Shown here: positions 33,615-42,163 of the stretch, piece after piece | Layout: the number at the start of each line of letters is the position of its first letter | How positions within the stretch are numbered: the stretch's first letter is position 1 | Assembly (NCBI GenBank): GCA_038230255.1 | Contig: JBBRNP010000008.1 | Location: 62,001 to 126,000 of the forward strand | Length of the DNA: 64,000 nucleotides | Reading direction: 5' to 3' | DNA from: AV40 sp038230255 | GTDB taxonomy: Bacteria; Verrucomicrobiota; Verrucomicrobiia; Chthoniobacterales; UBA10450 | Notes under the pieces: model-generated | Seen by the model: the letters and a program-made list of their open reading frames with translations, nothing else | Databases searched by the model: none | What the model was told of the DNA's origin: nothing | Program-made: the position numbers and the translations under genes

Positions 33615-34142
33615 TCATTGGCCGGTAACTGGAAGGAGCGAAACCTCTTCGCTCGGATAAGAAATTCGTAACGACGCGCCGGTTTTTGGATTTCTCCACT
33701 GCAACGTCTCGCGGGTGTGCGAACGAACACGGCGCATCGGCTGTTCGGCACTGTTCGGAAAATGAACTCCTTCGTCGCGGGTATGATAAACAACCTGGGT
33801 CAAACCAGCCGGAATAAGCTGCGCGGTCGAAGTCGAAGCTGAAAACTGCGGCGCCGGGGTTATCGCCGCCAACGTCGGAGTTTTTTTCACCGGCCGGTCA
33901 AATTGAATACGCGCGAAAAGCACCAGTGCCGCCGTCGCCGCCAAACCGAGCCCAAGCGAAAGCCAGTTGAAATGAAACCGAGGTTCGCGCGGAAGCACGC
34001 CGGCGGTGGACGCCTGCCCCGCAATAGCGTGGGTCGATCTTTCGTCGGCCAGCTCGCGCTCAATCCGCGACGTTAAATCCGCGGACGGCTGAACCGGCCG
34101 AAGGTTGCGCAGTCTATTTTCGATCTCGGAAAAATCTTTCAT
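33615..34142 (-). CDS. putative anti-sigma factor, single-pass membrane protein
   Basis: A 175-residue protein. The N-terminus is cytosolic-looking (MKDFSEIENRLRNLRPVQPS ADLTSRIERELADE), with one helix near residues 60-80 (LSLGLGLAATAALVLFARI) and a periplasmic tail. No ZAS-zinc motif is visible. The start overlaps the sigma gene stop (ATGA), the arrangement of sigma/anti-sigma pairs. The assignment rests on context and topology. Confidence 0.65.
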   Translation of the reverse strand: MKDFSEIENRLRNLRPVQPSADLTSRIERELADERSTHAIAGQASTAGVLPREPRFHFNWLSLGLGLAATAALVLFARIQFDRPVKKTPTLAAITPAPQFSASTSTAQLIPAGLTQVVYHTRDEGVHFPNSAEQPMRRVRSHTRETLQWRNPKTGASLRISYPSEEVSLLPVTGQ

Positions 34143-34630
34143 ACAGCGGGCAAATTCTTTTTTAGCGCGGCGAGCGCGTAACGATATCGGGAAGCGACCG
34201 TGTTCTGCGAAATTTCGAGAACGCTCGCGATCTCAGCAAAAGTGAGCTCGTTCCAAATTTTCATTACCAAGACCTCCCGTTGCTCGTTAGGCAAAATGTC
34301 GAGCGCGACCACCAGCGCGCGTTGGGATTCGTCCTCAATCTCGAACAGAGGCTGGACAGTTTGATCAGATTCGGAAACGGCAATGGATTCCCGGCGGGCG
34401 CGCCGGCTGTCACGCCGCAAAAAATCGAGGGCAATGGAGCGCACTGTCGCGTAAAGAAGGCCACGATTCGCGATGTCATGTTGTTTGCGCCAGAAACGAA
34501 CGAATGCTTCCTGGACAATGTCTTCCGCGTCAGCCGTCGATCGCGCCCATTGCCGCGCGAATAGCAGCAGGCCGGGGGCGAGCTGAGAAAAGCAAGTCTT
34601 CCAATTTTCATCGGTGGCAACATTCTCCAT
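34139..34630 (-). CDS. RNA polymerase sigma-70 factor, ECF type
   Basis: Start at ATG 34630 (MENVATDENWKTCFSQLAPG) gives 163 residues; the upstream ATG adds nine. Region 2 is FARQWARSTADAEDIVQEAFVRFW and LYATVRSIALDFLRRDSRRAR. Region 4 is LPNEQREVLVMKIWNELTFAEIASVLEISQNTVASRYRYAL. It directs polymerase to its own regulon, probably including its own operon and the PDZ gene. Confidence 0.9.
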   Translation of the reverse strand: MENVATDENWKTCFSQLAPGLLLFARQWARSTADAEDIVQEAFVRFWRKQHDIANRGLLYATVRSIALDFLRRDSRRARRESIAVSESDQTVQPLFEIEDESQRALVVALDILPNEQREVLVMKIWNELTFAEIASVLEISQNTVASRYRYALAALKKNLPAV

Positions 34631-34738
34631 GAACTTTTCACGGTCTTTTATAATCAAGACGCCGCCAACTTCTGTTTTTGTCTAACTCTGTCGGATTTTG
34701 TCTTGCTTTGAACCTCGAGCGTTGAGACAACCGGCCGT

Positions 34739-35146
34739 ATGAACTGGGCAGCAATAAACTGGATAGCAATAATTTGTGCGGCAGCAGCTTACTGGGTCAT
34801 CGGCGCCATCTGGTACATGGCCTTGTTCGGAAAAATTTGGGCGGCGGCAATTCAGCAGCACGGGGTCAAGCTCGATGGCAGCGGCATGGCCGCGAAAATG
34901 ATCGGCAATTTCATCTGCAATCTCATCGCAGCTGCGATTATGTCGCGTTTAATATCGAGGACTGGCATCGCCGAGCTGGGTTACGGATTGAAACTCGGCG
35001 CCGGTGTCGGGCTTGGCTTTTCAGCAACGGCTCTGACGGTCCAATATCTGTGGGAATCGAAACCGTTTAAAGTGTGGTTAATCGATTCCAGCTATCACGT
35101 TGTCGGCTGCATCGCGCTCGGCGGAATCCTCGCCGTCTGGCATTGA
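34739..35146 (+). CDS. DUF1761 family membrane protein
   Basis: A 135-residue protein with four membrane helices (WIAIICAAAAYWVIGAIWYM; MIGNFICNLIAAAIMSRLI; LGYGLKLGAGVGLGFSATAL; SYHVVGCIALGGILAVW). Family members have unknown roles. Divergent from the sigma gene. An inverted repeat with the GCTCGGAATGAC arm follows. Confidence 0.78.
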   Translation: MNWAAINWIAIICAAAAYWVIGAIWYMALFGKIWAAAIQQHGVKLDGSGMAAKMIGNFICNLIAAAIMSRLISRTGIAELGYGLKLGAGVGLGFSATALTVQYLWESKPFKVWLIDSSYHVVGCIALGGILAVWH

Positions 35147-35149
35147 TGT

Positions 35150-35258
35150 CATCCTGAGCGCAGCGAAAAATCCCAAAAAAACTCGGGCGTCACACAATCT
35201 AGTTAGTGTGACTTCCGCTTCGACTGTGAGATTCCTCGCTTGCGCTCGGAATGACACA
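35150..35258. repeat. inverted-repeat element with GTCATCCTGAGCG / CGCTCGGAATGAC arms
   Basis: Arms of about 19 bases (GTCATCCTGAGCGCAGCGA and TCGCTTGCGCTCGGAATGAC) enclose a centre of about 70 bases. A related element with the same right arm is at 42020-42140. Confidence 0.65.
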
Positions 35259-35266
35259 CCCGTGAG

Positions 35267-35278
35267 AAGATCGACATC
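35267..35278 (+). repeat. AAGATCGACATC motif copy, intergenic
   Basis: Between the inverted-repeat element at 35150-35258 and the stop of the GH26-like gene. Confidence 0.75.
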
Positions 35279-35279
35279 G

Positions 35280-36416
35280 TCACTTCGATCCGTTCTTTGG
35301 CAGCGCCTTCAGAATCAAGCTCCCAACCCAATCCGGATTCGCCACGCCGTCGCGATAAGCTTGCAGGGATTCGACTGACGAGTTAACGCGCAAGTTACTG
35401 TAGGTTTGATCGACATTCTGCCAACGTTCGTGCCAATACACCGCCGCCTTGACCCGCGGATAGCGTGTCCGAAATAGTTCGAGCGCTTGCTTGATCCATT
35501 CCGGTTTACGAATTCCCGGTTCGCCGGCGGGATAAGGAAATTCGCCGGTCGCCCATTCCGCAATCATGATCGGTTTGGTCGGATCGACTCCGCTTAATTC
35601 CTGATACGGCCAGTCCATCAACGCGGCAACGGGGGGATTCGGTTCGTCTTTGAATTGCTGGCCGTAAACGCTCAGGCCCAACCAATCGACATAATCCGAG
35701 CCCGGATAATAAGCCGGCGCAAAATTCCAGGTGTCGAGCGGAGAGGAATAATTATTGGTGTGAAACATCCATTTAATGTTGGTCGCGCCGCGCCCGCGAA
35801 CGCGATCGACCACATGCCGATAAGCGCGCCGGAAATTTTCGGGGCCTTTCCAATTGTCAGCGTCGTCATCCCAATCTTCGCCGCCGTAAAATGCTCCCGA
35901 CCACGGAAACCAATCGCCGTTCATCTCCACCCCGAACGCGACAATCATTGGGTGCCCGAACTCGCGCGCGCCATCAGCCCACTTGTCGATGTAAGCGTCC
36001 CATTTTCCGGCGATGATATCGATCAGGTTGAATTTATCCGGACCACGGTTTTGCATGTAGGGCTTGTCCCACGGCGACCAAAACACGAGCGGCAGCGAAC
36101 CGTGGCGCCAGACCACGTTCAAATTCGCGGTCGGAAAAGTTTGCTCACCCCAATAGCTCGACGACGCGATGATCGCCTGATGTTTGCCGACCATCTGCTC
36201 GAAGTCCTCGACCATTTCGAGCGTGACGTCGTCTTCCTCATCTCCGAAATCCATAAACGCTCCGGTGTATGCGCCATGCTCGGGCACTACGACCTCGACC
36301 GGTCCGTTCGGATCGACAATGGTTTGGTGCTGATCATTTTTCCGGCATGACGTGAGTACCAGAACAGAAATGATCACCAAGCAAGCGCCCAACGTCCAAC
36401 GTTCAACGTTCAACAT
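35280..36416 (-). CDS. GH26-like glycoside hydrolase lipoprotein
   Basis: Start taken at ATG 36416 (MLNVERWTLGACLVIISVLVLTSC), 378 residues with lipobox LTSC. The first codons come from a heptamer array. The domain is GH26-like: PEHGAYTGAFMDFGDEEDD, MIVAFGVEMNGDWFPWSG (likely acid/base Glu in VEMNG) and PIMIAEWATGEFPYP (likely nucleophile Glu in AEW). The fold hydrolyses beta-mannan or related beta-glycans. Located next to the GH18-deacetylase-GT2 fusion on the same strand, it may act on the same polysaccharide. Confidence 0.8.
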   Translation of the reverse strand: MLNVERWTLGACLVIISVLVLTSCRKNDQHQTIVDPNGPVEVVVPEHGAYTGAFMDFGDEEDDVTLEMVEDFEQMVGKHQAIIASSSYWGEQTFPTANLNVVWRHGSLPLVFWSPWDKPYMQNRGPDKFNLIDIIAGKWDAYIDKWADGAREFGHPMIVAFGVEMNGDWFPWSGAFYGGEDWDDDADNWKGPENFRRAYRHVVDRVRGRGATNIKWMFHTNNYSSPLDTWNFAPAYYPGSDYVDWLGLSVYGQQFKDEPNPPVAALMDWPYQELSGVDPTKPIMIAEWATGEFPYPAGEPGIRKPEWIKQALELFRTRYPRVKAAVYWHERWQNVDQTYSNLRVNSSVESLQAYRDGVANPDWVGSLILKALPKNGSK

Positions 36417-36418
36417 TG
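36391..36418. repeat. heptamer tandem repeat (AACGTTC units) at GH26 gene start
   Basis: AACGTCC AACGTTC AACGTTC AACATTG; on the minus strand the last unit contains the ATG start and the others encode LNVERWT. Confidence 0.8.
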
Positions 36419-36427
36419 AATGCGGGT

Positions 36428-39400
36428 TCACGCTCGCACCGGCACGCTGGCGGTGCGTTCCAGTTTGCCCCAGCTGACCCACGCACCCTTGATCGCGCGG
36501 AAGATCGCTTTCCAGATGCAATAACTCAGCATCGGTCGGTAGATCAGTCGCATCGGTAAGATCCGCCACGCCCGCGTGATTGGTTCGCGTTCCAAAATGC
36601 AAGCGAGCGTCGCGAGAATGACGTCCATGGAGAGAAACGTGATCACGAACGGAAGCACCGCGCTCCAGGTGCCGAACGGAAGCGAAGCTAGCAACAGCAG
36701 ATCCACCACTGGCGTGACCGCCACGAGAATGATTTGGAAAAACCAAACGCTTGGCAAACTGAACCAGCCAAGCGCGCGGTAGTTCCAGTTGAAGATCATG
36801 TCGCGATGTTTCCACAGACATTGCAAGGTGCCGTAAGCCCAGCGAAAACGCTGCCGCGCCAACGTGCGCACCGATTCCGGCGCTTCCGTCCAGGCAATTG
36901 CCTGCGGGACGTAGACGATGCGTTGTCGATCTTTGTGCAACGCGAGGGTGAGATCGGTGTCTTCGGCCAATGTCTGCAAACTCAAACCGCCGGCCTGATC
37001 GATCGCGTCTTTCCGGATCGCGCTGATCGCGCCCGGCACAACCGTGATGCAGTTCCAGCGCGTGTAAGCGCGGCGATCGAGATTGAATCCGCAGGTGTAC
37101 TCGAGCGATTGGCACCTCGCGATGAACGTCCGCAGGTTGCCGACTTTCGCGTGGCCCGAAACCGCGCCGATGGTTTCGTCGGCTAATGGCTCGATTAATA
37201 GGGAAAGCGTGTCCCGTTGAAAATGCGTGTCCGCGTCGACGAACACCACGATTCCGTGACGAACTGCTGCTAGCGCGCGTTGCAGCGCGCGCGCCTTCCC
37301 GTGATTTTCCTGACGCAGTAAACGCACTCGTGAATCGACATCGGCAATGCGTTCGACTTCGGCAGCCGTTTCGTCGAGCGAACCGTCGTCCACTACGATG
37401 ATCTCGAGCTCGTTTTTGTAATCGGTGGAAAGCAACGACTGCAAAGTCCCGGCCATCACCTTCCCTTCGTTGTAAGCGGCCATCACGATGCTGATCGGCG
37501 CAGTGAAATCGTGTTTTGGTAAACGTCGAAAACGGTAGGCGAGCCAGATCACGATCAATGTGCGCGCCACCACCAGCGCGGTCGCGACGATCATGAAAGC
37601 CCAGAGAAATTCTTCGAGCGCGTGATAAACGCGGAACCCCGCGCCGCTGACCATGCGCGACAATGGGTTCGTTGTTTGCAACGGCGGCATTACGGCATCG
37701 CGCGATGTCCCCAATAAAGTGCTCAAGGACACAATCGTATCCCCGCGCGCGTGTAACCAATCGAGAATGCGCGGCAGCGCGGCCACAGTTTGGGAACGAT
37801 CCCCGCCGGCGTCGTGCAATAAGATAATGCTGCCGTCGCGCCGTTGCTGCTTCACCCGCTGCAGAATGATGTCGGCGCCCGGTTTCGCCCAATCCTGCGG
37901 ATCGATATTTTCGAGAACAACGAGATAACTCAATTCCTGCGCGATCTGCAGCGGCATCAATTCGCTCATCTGTGATGGCTGGGTGTCGGCGGCGTAAGGC
38001 GGACGAAACAACGTGGTCGCACGGCCGGTAATTGTTTCGATCAAAAGCTGGGTCGCGTTCAGTTCGAGCCGAACGTGCTCGGGCCAGGCCAGCGCCAGGT
38101 TTGGATGATAATAAGTGTGGTTCCCGATCTCGTGCCCTTCGTTGACAATTCGCCTGACGAGTCCGGGATATTTTTCGGCGTTTACTCCAACCAAAAAGAA
38201 CGCGGCCTTGGCGTTGGCCGCTTTTAAAATATCCAAAATTTTAGGCGTCCATTGCGGATCCGGACCATCGTCAAACGTGAGCGCGATCTGATGCTCACCG
38301 CCGGCGCCCTGGTGATACAACGTCGGAAACTCCGGAAATTTTGAGTACTTGGCCGTGAGATAACCTTCCGAGTCGACCGCAAGCTTGCGCATTCCGTCGG
38401 CGCGGTTTTCATCCACCGTTACGATCTCGCCTTCGCCGACGTCGGTGATGGTGTCGGTGCCTTTCAACACTTCGAGCGCTTCGCGCGTCTGATTGTCGAT
38501 CTTGAAATCGCGTGAGACCGCCAGCGCGTCCCAAATCGCGGGGTCCTCTGTACCGAGACGATAGAGTCCAAAGCCGCCTGCTTTTTGACCCCGCACTTCG
38601 CGCAGTTCGTTTAAGAACGTGACTACGTCGAGAAACCAGACGGCGTGTTCCTTGTCGTTGTCCTCAAAATAAAAATACGGATTGTAACTGGGACCGCTAA
38701 CCTCAGCGGATTCGACTTCCGCATTGTAGGCGCGGCTCATTGCCTCGGGAAAACTGATCAGCTCCGCTTTTTTGCCGCCGATCGTCCAATCGTACCCGTA
38801 ACTGCCGAGCGTAATGATCCATTGCTTGGTATCGGTCTCTTCAAGCAAAACGTGCAGCCACCCTTCAAACCACGGCCGCGAGCCGAGCGGCCCTGCGGGA
38901 TCGATGTCCGACGTCTCATCGAAAAGCGAAGCAACGAATCGATCGACGTTGTCCGAAAGCTCCTCGAAATCGATGTATTCGAGCTCCTGTCCCGGTTGAA
39001 CCGTCAGCCAAAGTTCCTTGTCGTCGTTATGGAGCGCGTCGCAAAACTTGTCGATGAACACCGTCAGGTCTTTTTTGTAGACCGGATCGATTTGCTCCCA
39101 ATCGATCACGACACCGGCGGCTTTCGCGTCGCGCAAGGCCGCGACAACTTTTGCGAAGAAGCGCTCCTGTCGATCCGTCGGCCCGTGTGCGAGATTTTCG
39201 ATCGCTTCGGGTTGCCACGTGTCGCCAACCAGATTCGTCAGCAACGGCATCAGCTTGATCCCTTTGTTCGCGCAAAATTTCGGCAACCGAATATCGGGAT
39301 CGATCTGAATGTCGCCGAGACCGTTCACGACTGTGATCCATTCCGGGCATAAATGCGTGATTAGCGACGCGTGCTCTTCCATTGACGAGTAACTGTAAGG

Positions 39401-39787
39401 ATCGCCATTGGTGTAAAACGCGAGCCGTACTTCGTTAGGTGGCGCTTTCTTGCGCGGCTTCGCCAGCGGCGCGGGTGGCGGAGTTGCACCGGCCAATCTT
39501 TTCGCAGCTTGTTTCGCGGCCCCAAATTTTTGCCAGAGCAACGAACTCGGCGCGACCTGGCCGGCCGGGTTGGCTTTTTGGAGCGCCTTTAATTGTCCCT
39601 TTAATTGTCTCAACGAAAACGGCACCCGCATTTGCGGCGCGACAAAAAGGGTTTGCACGAAAAGCACCGTCCCCAAAAACGCGAGCACGCCGAATATGAG
39701 CAAAATGAGGCGCAATCGCGGCCAGCGTTTGCCGGCCGGATCGGAAAACACAAACGGCGTCAAAGTGCTAGGAGGAACGTCCTGCAT
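36428..39787 (-). CDS. GH18 - polysaccharide deacetylase - GT2 fusion protein
   Basis: An 1119-residue multidomain membrane protein. One helix near residues 26-48; a GH18-like domain (about 118-430) with AKAAGVVIDWEQIDPVYKKD (catalytic-type Glu231); a NodB deacetylase (about 500-690) with IALTFDDGPDPQWTPKILDI and GHEIGNHTYYHPNLAL; a helix near 735; a GT2 domain (about 775-1000) with SIVMAAYNEGKVMAGTLQSL, IVVDDGSLDETA, VFVDADTHF, LAEDTDLTLAL and RQRFRWAYG; then several C-terminal helices. The GT2 part resembles processive beta-hexosamine synthases (PgaC/NodC type). It would make, trim and de-N-acetylate an exported polysaccharide. Confidence 0.88.
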   Translation of the reverse strand: MQDVPPSTLTPFVFSDPAGKRWPRLRLILLIFGVLAFLGTVLFVQTLFVAPQMRVPFSLRQLKGQLKALQKANPAGQVAPSSLLWQKFGAAKQAAKRLAGATPPPAPLAKPRKKAPPNEVRLAFYTNGDPYSYSSMEEHASLITHLCPEWITVVNGLGDIQIDPDIRLPKFCANKGIKLMPLLTNLVGDTWQPEAIENLAHGPTDRQERFFAKVVAALRDAKAAGVVIDWEQIDPVYKKDLTVFIDKFCDALHNDDKELWLTVQPGQELEYIDFEELSDNVDRFVASLFDETSDIDPAGPLGSRPWFEGWLHVLLEETDTKQWIITLGSYGYDWTIGGKKAELISFPEAMSRAYNAEVESAEVSGPSYNPYFYFEDNDKEHAVWFLDVVTFLNELREVRGQKAGGFGLYRLGTEDPAIWDALAVSRDFKIDNQTREALEVLKGTDTITDVGEGEIVTVDENRADGMRKLAVDSEGYLTAKYSKFPEFPTLYHQGAGGEHQIALTFDDGPDPQWTPKILDILKAANAKAAFFLVGVNAEKYPGLVRRIVNEGHEIGNHTYYHPNLALAWPEHVRLELNATQLLIETITGRATTLFRPPYAADTQPSQMSELMPLQIAQELSYLVVLENIDPQDWAKPGADIILQRVKQQRRDGSIILLHDAGGDRSQTVAALPRILDWLHARGDTIVSLSTLLGTSRDAVMPPLQTTNPLSRMVSGAGFRVYHALEEFLWAFMIVATALVVARTLIVIWLAYRFRRLPKHDFTAPISIVMAAYNEGKVMAGTLQSLLSTDYKNELEIIVVDDGSLDETAAEVERIADVDSRVRLLRQENHGKARALQRALAAVRHGIVVFVDADTHFQRDTLSLLIEPLADETIGAVSGHAKVGNLRTFIARCQSLEYTCGFNLDRRAYTRWNCITVVPGAISAIRKDAIDQAGGLSLQTLAEDTDLTLALHKDRQRIVYVPQAIAWTEAPESVRTLARQRFRWAYGTLQCLWKHRDMIFNWNYRALGWFSLPSVWFFQIILVAVTPVVDLLLLASLPFGTWSAVLPFVITFLSMDVILATLACILEREPITRAWRILPMRLIYRPMLSYCIWKAIFRAIKGAWVSWGKLERTASVPVRA

Positions 39788-40113
39788 CGGCGGCTATGAT
39801 CGTTCAGACCGGCCCAGAAGAAAATCCCATTCTCTCATCTCTTGCTCGTGCTCTTGCTCCAACCATCCATCGTAAGCGGCTTACGATGCATGCCGGCTGC
39901 GTCGACATTGGCGTTGCAAACCAAACATCAAACTTCAAACATTCCATGAACCTCGCTCCTGATCCGTTTCCTGTCGGACACGCGGGCATCGACGCGCGTT
40001 CTAAAAAAAGCTCCCTACGTTGGGCCTTGAGCTACGTCGAAACTTCAAAACATTTCCGGGAGTTTTATTCGAAATAACAATTGTAGGGCGTCTGTTTCAG
40101 AAGACACTTCATC
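39788..40113. other. gap of about 325 bases
   Basis: Divergent promoter region between the fusion gene and the methyltransferase. It holds a CTCTTGCTC-type hexamer stretch (39835-39860) and a perfect palindrome, CATCGTAAGC-G-GCTTACGATG (39868-39888), that could be an operator or repeat. A frame of 93 codons (39796-40077) has no domain and is not called. Confidence 0.5.
39868..39888. promoter_or_regulatory. perfect palindrome, possible operator
   Basis: Ten-base arms CATCGTAAGC / GCTTACGATG around a single G in a divergent promoter region. It could bind a dimeric regulator or be a repeat unit; no other copy was noticed in the window. Confidence 0.4.
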
Positions 40114-40866
40114 ATGGGCCGTGCGATCGATCTTATCTACGACAAGCTGACCCACCGCAACTTCCGTCGTCTCGACGAACGCCGCACGGTCCTTGAATGG
40201 CTTGATCCCGGCACGGGCCAACGCATTCTGGATATCGGTTGCGGCGACGGGTTCCATGACCGGCACATAGCGTCACGCGGCGCAAAGGTCGTCGGTATCG
40301 ACATTTCAAGTCGACGTTTGGCCACAGCACGGCGACGAAACCAAGTGGCTGGCGCGCAGTTTGTGGAGATGAACGCCGAGAAGCTGGATTTTCCCGACGC
40401 TTCGTTCGACAAAGTCCTTAGCTTATGCGTGATCGAACACTTCGATAACGACGAGCAGGTTCTCGCCGAAGCCGCTCGCGTGCTTGTTCCGGGCGGGCGT
40501 CTGGTTTTTTCCGCGGACAGCCTTTCCAATCCGGAAATTACTCCAAGCGAACGGGAGCAACACCGCCATCGCTACGCAGTGAAAAATTTCTACGAGAAAC
40601 ACACCATCAGCGAAAAACTGCATCGCGCGGGGTTTCGCGTCGACCGGATGCATTATTTGCTGACGACACCTTTGAGCCTGGCGATCGTCCGCTTTACCTG
40701 GCGACTCGATAGATTGCCGCGTCCGCTCCGTCTCCTCCGGGAGGCGACCTATGTCTTTTGCAATTCGATCGGAAGGAGAGTCTCTCATTGGTCCGAACGG
40801 CGAGCAGGGCGTCCAGAGTCGGGCCTGACGTTGTTGATAAGTGCGACGAAACACCCGCCCGCTTAA
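40114..40866 (+). CDS. class I SAM-dependent methyltransferase
   Basis: A 250-residue methyltransferase: motif I ILDIGCGDGFHDRHIASRGA (residues 38-57), VVGIDISSRRLATARRRN, FVEMNAEKLDFPDASFDKVL and LSLCVIEHFDNDEQVLAEAARVLVPGGRLVF, the UbiE/Methyltransf_11 pattern. The C-terminal part has hydrophobic stretches that may touch membrane lipid (LSLAIVRFTWRLDRL). The substrate is unknown; lipid or glycan acceptors are possible. The stop overlaps the glycerate kinase stop on the other strand. Confidence 0.83.
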   Translation: MGRAIDLIYDKLTHRNFRRLDERRTVLEWLDPGTGQRILDIGCGDGFHDRHIASRGAKVVGIDISSRRLATARRRNQVAGAQFVEMNAEKLDFPDASFDKVLSLCVIEHFDNDEQVLAEAARVLVPGGRLVFSADSLSNPEITPSEREQHRHRYAVKNFYEKHTISEKLHRAGFRVDRMHYLLTTPLSLAIVRFTWRLDRLPRPLRLLREATYVFCNSIGRRVSHWSERRAGRPESGLTLLISATKHPPA

Positions 40867-41957
40867 TGTCGAAAATTTGAAGCCAATTCGCGGGCGCGCT
40901 CCCGCAATAATTCTCGCGCCTGCGGAATAGTTCCACCGAGCTCGTAAACTTCGTCAAATAATTCGCGTGCACGTCGATCTGCGCTCGCGCGACCCACCAT
41001 CGCAAAAACGGGCTTGCCGAGCTTCCGCGCCAGGCGCGCCACTCCCGCTGGCGCTTTTCCTTCCAATGTTTGTCGATCCAAACTTCCCTCGCCGGTGATG
41101 GCAAGATCGACATCTTTCATTTTCGCTTCCAGGCCGATTGATTCGGCAACGACATCGAAACCGGGCCGAATCGTTGCGCCGCAAAAACTCATCAATCCAA
41201 ATCCCAGTCCGCCCGCTGCGCCTGCTCCGGGTTTGTCTCGATAGTCGAAACCGAATTGTTCGGTGACGACGTCGGCGAGCGTTCTTAGCGCCACGTCCAA
41301 TTTGTCGAGTTGGTCCGGTTTCGCACCTTTCTGCGGACCAAACACTCGTGTCGCGCCATTCTCACCGAGCAACGGATTTCGCACATCCACCGCCGCAACA
41401 ATTCCTGGCAACTTCAAAGCCATCGGTTTTGCGATTCGCCGCAGATTTACCAGCTCACTCATGCGTCTTCTCTCTTGCCCCTGATCTTGCTCATACTCGA
41501 ATCGAAAACCGAGCGCGCGGGCCATGCCGGATCCACCATCGTTGGTCGCGCTGCCGCCGAGACCAATGATGATTTGTTGTGCATCTCGCCTCGCCGCATC
41601 CAAAATCATTTCTCCGACGCCAAACGTACTCGCAAGATCGACATCGTACTCGTTCGGCTGTAGGCGACGCATACCGGCGGCTTCACTCATTTCCATTACG
41701 GCGAGCTTTTGATTCTGGATCCAGCCGTAGCCAGCTTCGATCTCGCGTCCGACCGGATCGTGCGCTTTACATTTCACCCACGACGCGTGGAGCGCTTGTG
41801 AGATGACTTCCGCAGTCCCTTCGCCGCCGTCTGCCACCGGCGCAATGTCGATCGTCGCGTTCGGCAAAACTTCACGCAAACCAGCAGCAATGCTGTCTGC
41901 CACTTCGCACGCGCTCAACGCGCCTTTGAATTTATCCGGCGCAATTAGAATGCGCAT
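40863..41957 (-). CDS. glxK: glycerate kinase
   Basis: Start at ATG 41957 (MRILIAPDKFKGALSACEVA), 364 residues; an upstream GTG/ATG extension is less likely. GarK/GlxK family features: APVADGGEGTAEVI, IIIGLGGSATNDGGSGMARALG, GPQKGAKPDQL and LAITGEGSLDRQTLEGKAPA. It phosphorylates D-glycerate with ATP. An extra piece around residues 160-175 (YEQDQGQERRRMSE) is encoded by a CTCTTGCTC-like repeat. Two AAGATCGACATC motifs fall in the gene, both read as DVDL. Confidence 0.92.
   Translation of the reverse strand: MRILIAPDKFKGALSACEVADSIAAGLREVLPNATIDIAPVADGGEGTAEVISQALHASWVKCKAHDPVGREIEAGYGWIQNQKLAVMEMSEAAGMRRLQPNEYDVDLASTFGVGEMILDAARRDAQQIIIGLGGSATNDGGSGMARALGFRFEYEQDQGQERRRMSELVNLRRIAKPMALKLPGIVAAVDVRNPLLGENGATRVFGPQKGAKPDQLDKLDVALRTLADVVTEQFGFDYRDKPGAGAAGGLGFGLMSFCGATIRPGFDVVAESIGLEAKMKDVDLAITGEGSLDRQTLEGKAPAGVARLARKLGKPVFAMVGRASADRRARELFDEVYELGGTIPQARELLRERARELASNFRH
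41103..41114 (+). repeat. AAGATCGACATC motif copy
   Basis: In glxK, antisense; residues KDVDLA. Confidence 0.75.
41634..41645 (+). repeat. AAGATCGACATC motif copy
   Basis: In glxK, antisense; residues YDVDLA, in the segment NEYDVDLASTFG. Confidence 0.75.
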
Positions 41958-42019
41958 TCCCACTCTTGTCATGTCGAGCGGCAACGTGACGTTGCATCCA
42001 CTTTATAGCGGCACAGCTG

Positions 42020-42140
42020 CCATATCGAGAGCTTGCCCTGAGCGAGCGTAGCGAGTCGAATGGGAGACATCTCTAAATGTTGTCTAGCCGTTCTCAGATC
42101 AGAAATATCTAGAGATTCCTCGACTCCGCTCGGAATGACA
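42020..42140. repeat. inverted-repeat element with CCTGAGCGAG / CTCGGAATGACA arms
   Basis: Second copy of the family at 35150-35258: TTGCCCTGAGCGAGCGTAGC on the left and ATTCCTCGACTCCGCTCGGA with ATGACA on the right. It fills the space between glxK and gatB. Confidence 0.62.
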
Positions 42141-42163
42141 ATAGAGCAGAGACAAAAGAGTCC

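Noticed and set aside
36428..37892. Long minus-strand frame upstream of the GH26-like gene, in one continuous frame with it
   Set aside because: It lies entirely within the GH18-NodB-GT2 gene on the same strand in another frame, is Arg/His-rich and has no domain. The GH26-like protein has its own signal peptide and lipobox starting at 36416.
39796..40077. Frame of 93 codons between the fusion gene and the methyltransferase
   Set aside because: No domain or ribosome binding site, and it contains hexamer repeats and a palindrome; probably non-coding.
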